NCBI GenBank assembly: GCA_918026815.1
Contig: CAKJVC010000151.1
Span: 124,001 to 188,000 of the forward strand
Length of the DNA stretch: 64,000 nt
Direction: 5' to 3'
Source of the DNA: Chalara sp. BL73
Taxonomy: Eukaryota > Ascomycota > Leotiomycetes > Helotiales
Positions 45,997 to 55,878 of the stretch are shown one piece after another. Position 1 is the first letter of the stretch. Every line of letters begins with the position of its first letter. Both the position numbers and the translations under genes were made by a program. The notes below the pieces were generated by a model that saw nothing but the letters and a program-made list of their open reading frames with translations, was not told the DNA's origin and searched no databases.

Positions 45997-47094
45997 TTAT
46001 AGAACCCCTTCCTCTAGAAACGAAAACTCATGTTTAGTGCTATCCAATCTAGCGAGTGCCCCGAGAGGTATTGTAAGCATAGGACTAGTGTGGCCAATAT
46101 CCACCCCAAACAGCACCGGCCATTTGTAGCCCCCATTTGGTCCACCATCAACTAGCTCTTCTATCACGCTTTCTAGTTCCTTATTCATCTTCTCGTCATA
46201 CAGGGAAGTTCTCCCCACCACAAGTCCTACAATGTCATCCCATAAGCCAGCATTTATAAGATCCACGAGGTCGGAGCGGATCCTCCCCAGGGGCATGGCG
46301 GTAGAGTTCTCTCCTTGTGACACTTCGAAGAAGAAGATCGTCCCCTTGTGTAGCGAAGGCGGCAAGAACGGCGACCCAGAGAGAGAGACCAGTTTGCGTA
46401 AGCAGCCTCCCAGGAGAGGCCCTGTTGCAGTCCCGGGACGCAAGAAGCGAGCCTGCCGCGTGGGAACCGTTTCGCGGATATCCTGGCTATCGTTTTTCCC
46501 GCCCCCGGGTTCAAGCAAAAAGGGCAGTTCGAGCTGGGTAAACGAAGTCGACATCGGGATCTGCTTTCCCGCGATTCCTTCGGTTCCGGAGGATCCTTTG
46601 CCCAGGAGAACTTGGAAAAAGTGATTCGTTGTGAATACATCCGGCTCCGGAAACTCCGCAAGTTCGGTCAGAACGCATGGCCCGTAAAAGCCTCGCAAGC
46701 CTGCTTTGGCAAAGAAGGCATACAGCAAATGGGTGATGTCGGAGTACCCAACGAAGATCTTGGGATTGTTGCGGACGATCTCGTAATCGATGTGCCGCAG
46801 GATCTCGTTTGCTTCCGTCCCTCCTATCGCGGTAATAATGCAAGTTACTTTGGGGTCGAGGAAGGCTTCATGGATTTCATTGGCGACATGCTGGACCTTT
46901 TGAAGGAATATCGAGGCAGAATTGGAGGTCGGTATTGGTGAGTATATTGTTTTGACCGGATATCCTCTACTCTCAAAGAACTTCACACTCCGTGACACCG
47001 GAGTTGGCAGCAATTCATTTAGCCGTAACGAAGGGGAAACAAATGCTATTGTGTCACCCGGTTTTAGGGCTTTGGGGATAATTGTAGTCGTCAT
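45997..47094 (-). CDS. LD-carboxypeptidase / MccF-like peptidase (family S66)
   Basis: An intronless ORF of 365 residues from ATG 47094 (a second ATG at 47133 would add 13). It reads as a full-length S66 serine peptidase: ALKPGDTIAFVSPS at the start, IITAIGGTEANEILRHIDYE, the nucleophile motif VGYSDIT (Ser about 118), GFYGPC, GTIFFFEV (acidic residue), DDIVGLVVGR and DIGHTSPMLTIPLG (His). Bacterial members cut the L,D bond of muramoyl tetrapeptides or hydrolyse microcin C-type conjugates. Fungal members are usually ascribed to transfer from bacteria. No signal peptide is seen, so it is probably cytosolic and the substrate in a fungus is uncertain. Start codon choice is the only doubt. Confidence 0.88.
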   Translation of the reverse strand: MTTTIIPKALKPGDTIAFVSPSLRLNELLPTPVSRSVKFFESRGYPVKTIYSPIPTSNSASIFLQKVQHVANEIHEAFLDPKVTCIITAIGGTEANEILRHIDYEIVRNNPKIFVGYSDITHLLYAFFAKAGLRGFYGPCVLTELAEFPEPDVFTTNHFFQVLLGKGSSGTEGIAGKQIPMSTSFTQLELPFLLEPGGGKNDSQDIRETVPTRQARFLRPGTATGPLLGGCLRKLVSLSGSPFLPPSLHKGTIFFFEVSQGENSTAMPLGRIRSDLVDLINAGLWDDIVGLVVGRTSLYDEKMNKELESVIEELVDGGPNGGYKWPVLFGVDIGHTSPMLTIPLGALARLDSTKHEFSFLEEGVL

Positions 47095-47133
47095 TGGACT
47101 CGTGTTGAGAGAGTTGTTTATGTATTGTGGCAT

Positions 47134-48137
47134 CTGAATCAGATGAGTATTTAGTTTGGAGAAAGGCAATGGGACAATCGATATTATTGGTGGCGTCAAT
47201 TCACAGGGCGCTGAGAGTAGCATATAAGTGGGGCATGGTAGCCCAGTTTTCTCCACCTTGGCACCTCGCTGGTTGAAGGGAGTGGATAGCGGTGTTGTGG
47301 GGCTCCGTAATAAGCATCGCTTGGTAGTCGCTCACTTCCTGGTGCAGTCAAAGCCACATGGGGGTGCATTACCTCAGCCACGCTTGCCAAATGATGACAT
47401 AAGTAAAATTACAGCACACCACATAATTATATAGGACGAGCGGGCCGCTAACTAAAAGTAGTTAGTCGTTTGGCTTGAGGTATCGATCCGCGCAGGGATC
47501 TTGTATAAATCTATGCGTCACAGCAGCTACAAGGCTGGTAGTAAAGCTCTAAAGCTCGGGTAAGACCCTCTTATAGGTGTTAGAAGTACCAAGAGCTCAG
47601 TGGTTGAGCTGTAGTAGAAGAAACTCTGTTGTGCTATTAAAGGTGACTTTTGCAAATCAGGCGTGAGAGGGCGACGATACAAACGTGATTTTCTAGAAAA
47701 AAGTGTTTAAAGTGTCCGGAAGTGGCCACGGGACACGACTTGAGAAAAATATATAGGAGATATTAAAGTGTACATAGGTTTTAAGATGCTTAAAGTCAAA
47801 GTACCTATCTTTTTTTTTCAGCACAGAGGGTTTTTTTGCTACGCTGGGATAGACATTGATCTTCGAAACCGGCTTCTCTCCAAACACTCTTTAGCTGGTG
47901 CTTGGAATCTGAGGAGTCGGGTGGCTGCGGGCGATGGTGGGGGTGGAGTGCTGGACGCTAGCTGCGGCTCTTAGGACTCAACCCTAGATCATCACGACCA
48001 CCTCGACGCACTAGGTCAAGCCGCATCATAATCTTGTATGACACTTTTTCTAATAGTGCGCGGCTGGTTCTCTATGTCCCTTTGTCCTCTAGGGGTCGGG
48101 TTTGATGCCTGCCACACGTATTAGCCACGAGGCTGGC
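47134..48137. other. Intergenic, repeat-like AT-rich DNA
   Basis: Upstream region of the S66 gene, then about 600 bp (47440-48060) whose GTATCGATCCG and related words resemble LTR sequence but have no definable ends. Confidence 0.35.
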
Positions 48138-48391
48138 TCTCACGGCCCTGGCCTTCTGGGGCGGAGCTCACCACCGGATGCCCCAGAGCTCGGACGGAGC
48201 ACAGCACCGGACACCGCAAAGCTCGCCTATCCTGGCCTCCGGCCAGTTCCTGTATATAGAGCACTGCTTTCCTTCCCTTCTTCTGTCCGTAGCTTGTTCT
48301 CTTAGTTATAACAATTGATAGTTGTTTACACCTCTGAGTCCTTCTATCTAGATCCACGGATCGAGATCCCTATTCAGCTTGAGTTGTTACA
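48138..48391 (-). mobile_element. Solo LTR, family A, with CTGGC target-site duplication
   Basis: Reverse complement begins TGTAACAACTCAAGCTG and ends GGGCCGTGAGA (expected GTGACA, one base changed). It is flanked by CTGGC on both sides (48133-48137 and 48392-48396). It is homologous to the LTR at 14645-14932 over its length, with a 30-bp length difference in the middle. Confidence 0.85.
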
Positions 48392-49587
48392 CTGGCGGAA
48401 ACGCAATCATACGACCGTCACCTTCAAGCAATCAGGACCCAAGGTCACACATCAAAACATAGCACTTGGGGTGGAATGCGTAGTCTGGCTCCCAAGTAGA
48501 GGAGACGATGATAAAGCATCAAGTGTATCAGAGGGCTCTGTTGTTTTAATCAAGAACTCCAAGATGGCGGGTATAACCATCCCGTCGAGGCGCTGAAATT
48601 CATTCCAAACCATTTCGGAGAAGTAGTCTATTCCATCGTACAGGTGAGGCATCTATCTATACTTGCTTTCTCTGATAGCTTCTGTTCTAATATGACTTAG
48701 GTGACGCCCAAAGAACGCAACGGCAGATTCGACCGACTGAGAATCTCGCAAGAAAAGCGACAATGACGGTGCAACCGAGCTCTATCTAGAGAAAGGCACA
48801 ATGGATAAACAGCATTTGTGGTGCTGGAACATACCTTCCAAGTTCCGACTTCGCAACTCCGCTTGTGCAGTTTTCACGGTGGCAGTTGTGCCTATGACTC
48901 CAGACTTTGTGCACAAAGCTATACACTGTTGATGGGACAGCCTGGTTTGGAGCCAGAATATTGGGTCCATACTATGCTTTTGAGACTTGGCATGGCAAAT
49001 TTCCCAGAGACACTGACGTGTATTTCAACCTGGAACCTTTGGGAACTGCGACGTCTTCGCCACCCAACCTCTGGCTCAGCAGAGTCACGTCCAAATCATA
49101 CAATCCCACAACTCATCCAACCAGTAGCCGCCACCAACCCAGTTTTCTCATTGCCATACCGATGCACCGAAGAGAATCCACTTCTCGCCGACAATACATC
49201 CTCTAGAATGCCGGGAGTATATCATCAACAATCAGTTCGTCAAGATTTGCATTTCGATATGTACAGTAAATATCGAAGGTTTGAGCAAAGCGGATGTGTG
49301 CCCCTCCAGAACACAACAGTAAAGATTCTATACTTTTCGATCTTGTCGTAGTCTTGGCTGTGGGATCTATTGTGTGGTGGCTTTGGCGCAGCAAATAGGC
49401 GGCAGTGTATCAGCGAGGGGAGCGGCGATCGTCAACCTCTCTATTTTACGTGAAGCAAATTTTTCAAATCTATTACAGGATATCAGGTTTACGTACTTCA
49501 TGATTGTGGTTAGCTAGTCAGCCTTGGTCAAACTTCCATTGGAGTTGCCAAGCACTCAATCTCAGAAGCAAACAGAGCGTGGAGGTA
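48392..49587. other. Unassigned region with a 177-codon ORF
   Basis: The plus ORF at 48818-49351 (GTG start, residues such as HGGSCAYDSRLC) overlaps a second open frame at 48907-49206 and carries no motif I recognise. The area may be another decayed gene. An (AC)n microsatellite ends it at about 49588-49602. Confidence 0.3.
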
Positions 49588-49599
49588 CACACACACACA

Positions 49600-50360
49600 C
49601 ACAATTTATTACGCCCGGCGGTTGTGCCGAAAGGGCAATTATTACTAGTCTACTAATACATTTCTCAAACATTGTCCTAGCCTCCTTCAAGCCCATGTAA
49701 TGTCCATTTCTAGCTTATGTTTCCTCTTCTTTCCTATCTTCGGCAGCTGAAGCGGCGCCTGCTATCGGTCACACGAGGTGATTAGTGCGAATCGAATTAG
49801 TAGAGGGTTTAGGGTGTTTCATTTGGCAACAGATCTGTGTCGAGTCGGCCTGTGGCTATAGCAAACCATATCGTTGGTCGGACGACCTCCATGTGTGGCT
49901 TCCAATCTCTATCTTCTGATGGCGACTTCCTCCTAAGTAGAACAAGATGTTGCTTCTGTGGGTCTCTGTGCGCTGGGGCATCTCCGTTCGGAACTCGGCC
50001 GACTTTTTGCATTGGAACAAAAAATGTTCCGCCGTCTCTTGCCTAGCCACATGCGCACTAATTAGATGTTGTTGCCTTAATTTGGAATAGATATATGTTT
50101 AATCTTGCCATGCCGGTTCTGAGTTGAGCAAGCACGCTCGCTTCCTGCCATGAGAGCTGGTCATAATTTTCGCGTGTGATTGTATGGCAGTGCCAAATCG
50201 ACTCTTAGAATGCTTTCCGACCTTTTCTGGTAAGCATTTAGTGGTGCCCCCCCATTTAGGCCGTGCGGCATTAAAGGTTGTTGATTTCGCACTCGGGCCG
50301 TGTTTCTGTGGAGCGAGTTGGTTTCTGTCCACAGTTTAACTGCTCGTCTCCAGAACCGGT
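49600..50360 (-). mobile_element. Non-LTR (Tad-like LINE) retrotransposon 3' relic
   Basis: The minus strand reads RQETAEHFLFQCKKSAEF, then FYLGG, the C-terminal zinc-binding tail seen after the RNase H region of fungal LINEs. Upstream traces (AALMAGSERAC, then NRHGKIKHI) correspond to the preceding segment of such tails. Several stops in those traces fit C-to-T decay. A (GT)n tract at the 3' end is consistent with a LINE tail. Confidence 0.6.
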
Positions 50361-50394
50361 TTTGAGCAGGGGCGATGTGAGCCTCTGTGGAGGT

Positions 50395-50700
50395 ACAGGC
50401 GCTAGCGTAATCGGCTTCCGCCTCTAAACACTAAATTTAGCCACATTACCAAGACGCTACTGGCTGACTAGCATAATTATGGCTAGCTGCTTCCAATCTT
50501 GCATGCTCAAGCCACGTCTCCTGAGTATCACGTGTGAGCCAAGTTAACTTCTCCCTGAAGGATTGGGGAGTGATTGCGCGAAGCTTGTTAACTCACTGAT
50601 TAGGCTGCAAAGTTAAACGCTCGCTAGAGAATCGGCTTCCGTCTTAAACACTTCTTCTAAGCCGCATTGCCACACTGCCAAGACGCTTCATGTGATTTAC
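50395..50700 (+). repeat. Two diverged copies of a roughly 50-bp segment
   Basis: ATCGGCTTCCG...AAACACT...AGCC.CATT.CC...CCAAGACGCT appears near 50409 and again near 50630, about 220 bp apart, just upstream of the HET-ankyrin gene. Confidence 0.55.
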
Positions 50701-50970
50701 TGGTTGGGTTTAGCTCTCCCGTATTAGGAATAGTTGCTAGCGTAGGCATTAACGATCCAATGACCCGAGTGCCTGGCAATGAACACAACTTCCTATGACT
50801 TAACCATCATACCAGCTTCAAACAAGGTCAGGAAGCAGTTTGTTACCAAGTTCAGGGCAATCTGCTACTAGCAAGTCCTCACAAGAAAGACCGAAATCTC
50901 TACCTCCGCTGCTTTCCACCAACGCCCCCTCTTTCGTAACGCAACTGTGGAACCTGTACCAGCCTAAATA

Positions 50971-53937
50971 ATGCGTCTGCTTAATACAACTAAGCGCAAG
51001 CTTGAAGAATTCGGAGGCGACGGGATTCCGTTGTACGCAATCCTCTCACATACGTGGGGTGACAGTGAAATTACCTTTCAGGATATCGAAGGTGATGACG
51101 CGGAAAAAAGGGCGGGTTATAAAAAGGTCAGAAACACCTGCGACATGGCCGCAGCCCACGGGTTCGATTATGTTTGGATCGATACTTGCTGCATTGATAA
51201 GACCAGCAGTGCCGAGCTCTCTGAAGCGATAAATTCCATGTACCGTTGGTACCAAGATTCCGGAGTATGCTATGTATATCTTGCCGATGTGCCGCCGAAC
51301 GCTGTTGATCACCGAACTGGAGCCATAGGCCCTGAATTCTCAGAAAGCAGATGGTTTACCAGAGGATGGACCCTTCAGGAGCTTATCGCTCCTTCAACTG
51401 TCATAATTCTTGACCAGAATTGGCAAGAAATAGGTACTAAGTTAAGCTTACAACGGATGATATCTGAGATCACTGGCATACCTACTAAGATTCTTCTAGG
51501 AGGTGATCTCGAAGGTGCTAGTGTCGCACAAAGAATGTCATGGGCTTCGAAAAGGAAGACAACCAGAGTTGAGGATCTTGCCTATTGCCTAATAGGCATG
51601 TTTGGCATCAACATGCCCCTGCTCTACGGAGAAGGAGAGAGGGCATTCACTAGGCTTCAGGAAGAAATTATGAAGGTCTCGGATGACTATAGCCTCTTCG
51701 CCTGGAAATCACTTGGCAAACATAGTAGCCTCCTAGCAACTTCCCCAGGCGCATTCTTCAATTCCGGCCAGATCATCCCATTCAATCCTTCTAGTACCTT
51801 AAGCGGAGCCATAACCGTGAACAATAAAGGAGTCCATTTGAAGCTCCACTTTAGAACTGTTTTTCAAGACGTTGGGCTTGCCATTCTTCCATGTACAGAG
51901 AATGGGAAGGAGGTCGCAATTTACCTAAGAGCTATATCAGAAACAAAGGAATACTTTGTTAGGACAATGAGTGATAGGCTCGAACTGCTCAATCTAAAAG
52001 ATTTTAGCCAGTCAGAATATCACGAGAAAAGTATATGTGTCCGACAGGAGCGACATACACATAAGAATCAGTCGCCGCTACTGAGGGCTGTGGCGAACGG
52101 ACATGAGGTAGTAGTGAAGCTGCTGCTGGAGAAAGGCGCTGAACTAGAGGTCAAGGATGGAAGTGATCGGACGCCGCTATTATATGCCGCAGAGAATGGG
52201 CATAAAACGGTAGTGAAGCTGCTGCTAGACAAAGGCGCTGAGCTAGAGGCCAAGGATGAAAGTGATCGGACATCGCTGTCATATGCTGCAGGGGACGGGT
52301 ATGAGGCGGCAGTGAAGTTGCTACTAGACAAAGGCGCTGAGCTAGAGGCTAAAGATATGTATGGTTCGACGCCGCTGTCGTATGCTGCAGAAAAGGGGCA
52401 TGAAGCGGTGGTGAAGCTGCTGCTAAACAAAGGCGCTGAGCTAGAGGCTAAAGATATGTATGGTCAGACGCCGCTGTCATATGCTGTAAAGAATGGATAT
52501 GAGGCGGTAGTGAAGCTGCTGCTGGAAAAGGGCGCCAAACTAGAGGCCAAGGATAAAGGTGGGCAGACGCCGCTGTTATATGCTGCAAAAAATGGGCATG
52601 AGGCAGTAGTGAGGCTGCTGTTGGAGAAAGGCGCCAAACTAGAGGCCAAGGATAAAGGTGGCCAGACACCGCTGTTATATGCTGTAAAAAAAGGGCATAA
52701 AACAGTAGTGAAGCTACTGCTAGCAAATGGCGCTGAACTAGAGGCCAAGGATGAAATTGATCGGACGCCGCTGTTATATGCCGCAAAGAATGGGCATAAA
52801 ACGGTAGTGAAGCTGCTGCTAGACAAAGGCGCTGAGCTAGAAGCCAAGGATGAAAGTGATCGGACACCGCTGTCATATGCTGCAGGGGATGGGTATGAGG
52901 CGGTAGTGAAGCTGCTGCTGGAGAAAGGCGCTAAACTAGAGGACAAGGACGAGGGAGGTCAGACGCCGCTGTCATATGCCGCAGAGAATGGGTATGAAGC
53001 GGTAGTAAAGCTGCTGCTAGACAAAGGCGCTGAGCTAGAGGCTAAAGATATGTATGGTCAGACGCCGTTGTTATATGCTGCAGAAAATGGTTTTGAAACG
53101 GTAGTGAAGCTGTTGTTAGAGAAAGGCGCTGAACTAGAGGCCAAGGACAAGAGTGGTCAGACGCCGCTGTTATATGCTGCAAAAAATGAGCATGAGGCAG
53201 TAGTAAGGCTGCTGTTAAAGAAAGACGCTGATCCAAAGGCCAAGGACAAGAGCGGTCAGACGCCGCTGTTATGGGCTGCAAAGAATGGGCATGAGGCAGT
53301 AGTGAAGCTGCTGCTAGGCAAAGGCGCTGAGCTAGAAGCCAAGGATGAAAGTGATCGGACACCGCTGTCATATGCTGCAGGGGATGGGTATGAGGCAGTA
53401 GTGAGGTTGCTGTTAGAGAAAGGCGCTGAACTAGAGGACAAGGACGAGAGAGGTCAGACGCCACTGTTATATGCTGCAGAGAATGGGTATGAAGCGTTAG
53501 TAAAGCTGCTATTAAATAAAAGCGCTGAGCTAGAGGCTAAAAATATGTATGGTCAGACGCCGCTGTCATATGCTGCAAAAAAGGGGCATAAAGCGGTAGT
53601 GAAGCTGCTCCTAGAAAAAGGCGCTAAGCTAGAGGCTAAAGATGAAATTGGTCGGACGCCGCTGTCATATGCTGCAGAAAAGGGGTATAAAGCGGTAGTG
53701 AAGCTGCTGCTGGAAAAGGGCGCTAAACTAGAAGCCAGAGATAAAATTAATGAGACGCCGTTGACATATGCTACAAAGAAAAGGCATAAGTCGGTAGTGA
53801 AGCTACTGCTAGAGAAAGGTGCTGAGCTGGAAGATAAGGATAATTATAGTCGGACATCGCTGCTATGGGCTGTAGAGAATGGGCATGAGGCGGTGATAAA
53901 GTTGCTACTAGCGGAAGGGAGCTCAGAACCACAATAA
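50971..53937 (+). CDS. HET domain-ankyrin repeat protein
   Basis: A single exon of 988 residues. Residues about 20-230 form a HET domain: YAILSHTWGD, FDYVWIDTCCIDKTSSAEL, ESRWFTRGWTLQELIAPS, VEDLAYCLIGMFGINMPLLYGEG. A HET-associated segment follows, with FAWKS and residues to about 365. Then 18 full ankyrin repeats and a partial nineteenth run to the C-terminus (AEGSSEPQ). HET domains induce incompatibility cell death when activated, and ankyrins would be the sensor. No NACHT or NB-ARC lies between them, so activation cannot be by the usual nucleotide switch. The first 15 codons and the HET core resemble the gene at 34841-39487, pointing to common ancestry. The frame is fully open and the start is unambiguous. 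Confidence 0.93.
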   Translation: MRLLNTTKRKLEEFGGDGIPLYAILSHTWGDSEITFQDIEGDDAEKRAGYKKVRNTCDMAAAHGFDYVWIDTCCIDKTSSAELSEAINSMYRWYQDSGVCYVYLADVPPNAVDHRTGAIGPEFSESRWFTRGWTLQELIAPSTVIILDQNWQEIGTKLSLQRMISEITGIPTKILLGGDLEGASVAQRMSWASKRKTTRVEDLAYCLIGMFGINMPLLYGEGERAFTRLQEEIMKVSDDYSLFAWKSLGKHSSLLATSPGAFFNSGQIIPFNPSSTLSGAITVNNKGVHLKLHFRTVFQDVGLAILPCTENGKEVAIYLRAISETKEYFVRTMSDRLELLNLKDFSQSEYHEKSICVRQERHTHKNQSPLLRAVANGHEVVVKLLLEKGAELEVKDGSDRTPLLYAAENGHKTVVKLLLDKGAELEAKDESDRTSLSYAAGDGYEAAVKLLLDKGAELEAKDMYGSTPLSYAAEKGHEAVVKLLLNKGAELEAKDMYGQTPLSYAVKNGYEAVVKLLLEKGAKLEAKDKGGQTPLLYAAKNGHEAVVRLLLEKGAKLEAKDKGGQTPLLYAVKKGHKTVVKLLLANGAELEAKDEIDRTPLLYAAKNGHKTVVKLLLDKGAELEAKDESDRTPLSYAAGDGYEAVVKLLLEKGAKLEDKDEGGQTPLSYAAENGYEAVVKLLLDKGAELEAKDMYGQTPLLYAAENGFETVVKLLLEKGAELEAKDKSGQTPLLYAAKNEHEAVVRLLLKKDADPKAKDKSGQTPLLWAAKNGHEAVVKLLLGKGAELEAKDESDRTPLSYAAGDGYEAVVRLLLEKGAELEDKDERGQTPLLYAAENGYEALVKLLLNKSAELEAKNMYGQTPLSYAAKKGHKAVVKLLLEKGAKLEAKDEIGRTPLSYAAEKGYKAVVKLLLEKGAKLEARDKINETPLTYATKKRHKSVVKLLLEKGAELEDKDNYSRTSLLWAVENGHEAVIKLLLAEGSSEPQ
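52072..53934 (+). repeat. Homogeneous ankyrin array with higher-order structure
   Basis: Nineteen 99-bp units of the pattern TPLLYAAENGHEAVVKLLL followed by EKGAELEAKD. Units 2-3, 8-9 and 13-14 share the signature ESDR then AAGDGYEA, so blocks of five or six units were duplicated. Repeat similarity also generates the long antisense ORFs here. Confidence 0.9.
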
Positions 53938-54048
53938 TTCACAGTGTGACTAAAACTACTCAACCACTCAATTAGTATTTGAATACTGCTCAATAAGTTG
54001 AGTTTGAGTTTGAGAAGTAAAGATTTGAGTTGAATTTGAGCAGTAAAT

Positions 54049-54223
54049 GTCACGGTTACTATGTGATTACCTCGGATATGCTTTCCTATTCGAGACCAGT
54101 GGCACATGTTCCGCATGCTTGACTTGGTTGACGATTCTCTCGAGCCCTACCTTCTCTCCTTGGTTTAGAATCCTCGTGATAGAACCTCCCTATTAGCTTC
54201 AATAGCGCCAGGATTTAGATTCG
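54049..54223 (+). mobile_element. Possible highly diverged family B LTR
   Basis: Starts TGTCACGGTTAC and holds TTCTCTCGAGCC...TTAGAATCCTCGTGATAG, which aligns loosely with the LTR centre at 15544. It ends near TTCGTAACA. Similarity is weak and no flank duplication was found. Confidence 0.3.
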
Positions 54224-54422
54224 TAACAATAGCGAAGCAGATAGACTCATTTATACGCAGATAGAGTAATCACAGTTCAACTCGTTTGAATCCAACCTCC
54301 TTCCCCTCTCCCTATCAAATCCCAGTTTCTCCCCTCTCAGCAGGCCTAGTAGGTCTTCTTTTCAAGTCTTAGGATACAAAGGACTACGAAATGTCTTGGT
54401 TATCTGAAACTGTCCTTTCTGG

Positions 54423-55330
54423 CTTTTAATCTACATTTGATGAAGCACTAAGAATGGCTTCTTCAACAAGCTGCAAAGAGTATGTCCGGCGTGCGGCAAA
54501 TTCCTCTGGTGACATAATTTTGGAGGAATAGTTTCTCAGATCACACAGCTGCGGGATAGCTTCGGACAGCGCGGCAATCGACTGGAATCTACCGTGCCAG
54601 CAATCGTCAATAATAGAGCCCAACATAGAGTTACTATCGAGTTTCGGAAACATTATCCGCTCTAGCCGCTCGACAATAACTGGTCCATGATCTCCGCCGA
54701 AGTCTTGATCATGATAAACCTCAACTCCGTAGTTGATTTAATAGAATAAGGAGCCAAGGGCGTATTGTTCTATCGAGCCCCAAGCTTGCCTGCAGTTCCT
54801 TCTTTTGACCCAGCTTCGCTACCGAGGAGCTGCCCGTATGGAGGTTGTTGGAATGCATGTACATAGTTTCACGCGATCCACCGGATCGCAGGAATCGTGG
54901 GTCTCTTATCACCTACATTCACCTGGCAATAGACCGTAGCTTAGAATGAATCAACGAATACCAGAACCACACCAGCTAGAGAATAGTCATAGCTCCTACG
55001 CCTTTTGCTACGTGGTAGGTATTCCGACACTAACTTACAGGAATTTATGGCCGACCGCGCCGTAAAGCCTGCGTAGGAGGCTTCTGTACCAGGAGAGACA
55101 TGCTTGAGGTTGAAGAAACAATAGCTTCCCAGGTATGCCATCTCTTCATAGACGTTAGGCTGTAACTAAACTTACGAAGCCATTCCCGGCCGCCGACGGA
55201 TCTTTTTACAACTCGACTAATATCCTCTGCTTTCATCTCGACGATTTCGCTACGGATGCAATAACGACAAAGGTTAACCTCAGTAACTCGACCGGAGTAA
55301 ACATATCATACAAAACGCTTGCAGAGTTTC
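54423..55330 (-). pseudogene. Kinase-like C-lobe relic interrupted by a Copia-type LTR
   Basis: The minus strand below 54846 reads SIEQYALGSLFY, a TAA, then INYGVEVYHDQDFGGDHGP, VIVERLERIMFPKLDSNSM and IIDDCWHGRFQSIAALSEAI. This is the F- to I-helix part of a fungal kinase-like protein. Beyond the LTR (54846-55029) a short stretch, EASYAGFTARSAINSC, may be the activation-segment side. The TAA may be a C-to-T change. The catalytic loop was not found, so the locus is dead. Confidence 0.5.
54846..55029 (+). mobile_element. Solo LTR, Copia-like, second copy
   Basis: Homologous to 28625-28812 end to end (TGTTGGAATGCATGTACATAG at the start, TTTTGCTACGTGGTAGG and ATTCCGACA at the end). The hairpin stem of the first copy is degraded here. 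It sits inside the kinase relic. Confidence 0.75.
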
Positions 55331-55344
55331 TCAACGGGGCGGAG

Positions 55345-55647
55345 GTGATGCAAGAGTCGCGAGAACCAACGCAAGGGAGCAGAGGTCAAAGTGTTAAGTC
55401 GATGCGCAAGACACGGAAGCGAAGAAGGCCTTCAACTCCATCTGACCAGCTCAGGTCAGAGGATGAGGCAGAGCACCTGAAACAGGAGGCAAAGACGGAG
55501 GAAAGGATTAATGCAGTGGATAGCAACTTCACTTCTGGGCCTCTGGTGGGAAATGCCAATCAACTACCTCGACGTAGCACCGATCAAATGAAGGCGACAT
55601 TCTTCTCATCATCGAAGACTGGCACCACATGTTCTCGAACCTCTTGA
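55345..55647 (+). CDS. Hypothetical basic 100-residue ORF
   Basis: Lys/Arg/Glu-rich ORF (KSMRKTRKRRRPSTPSDQ) without a known domain. Upstream sequence is not clearly coding, so it may be chance or a relic. Confidence 0.2.
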   Translation: MMQESREPTQGSRGQSVKSMRKTRKRRRPSTPSDQLRSEDEAEHLKQEAKTEERINAVDSNFTSGPLVGNANQLPRRSTDQMKATFFSSSKTGTTCSRTS

Positions 55648-55878
55648 CGCTCACTGATTACTATTCAAGACGAACATGTGGTGTAATGGAAAATTCTATC
55701 CCCGCTGTTGTAGCAACTCAAACAGATCGAAATGGTGCATTCCGGACAACCTAGCTTCTGTCAGTATACAAAAATCCTACGCTCGATAGAATTCTCAAAC
55801 ACTTACTTTTGTAAGTAGTGCCCCGAACTGAGTTATCACACCCGGAAACCTTGCAACTCGCGAAATATAACTGTCTCA

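Noticed and set aside
46232..46661. ORFs on both strands inside the S66 gene
   Set aside because: Overlap a clear full-length peptidase frame; no independent support.
14645..48391. Full-length autonomous LTR retrotransposon spanning family A copies
   Set aside because: The copies are in opposite orientation, 33 kb apart with normal genes between, and the right one has its own target-site duplication, so they are separate solo LTRs.
52068..53464. Long minus-strand ORFs within the HET-ankyrin gene
   Set aside because: Complement of the 99-bp ankyrin units; Ser/Leu-rich, repetitive, no motif.
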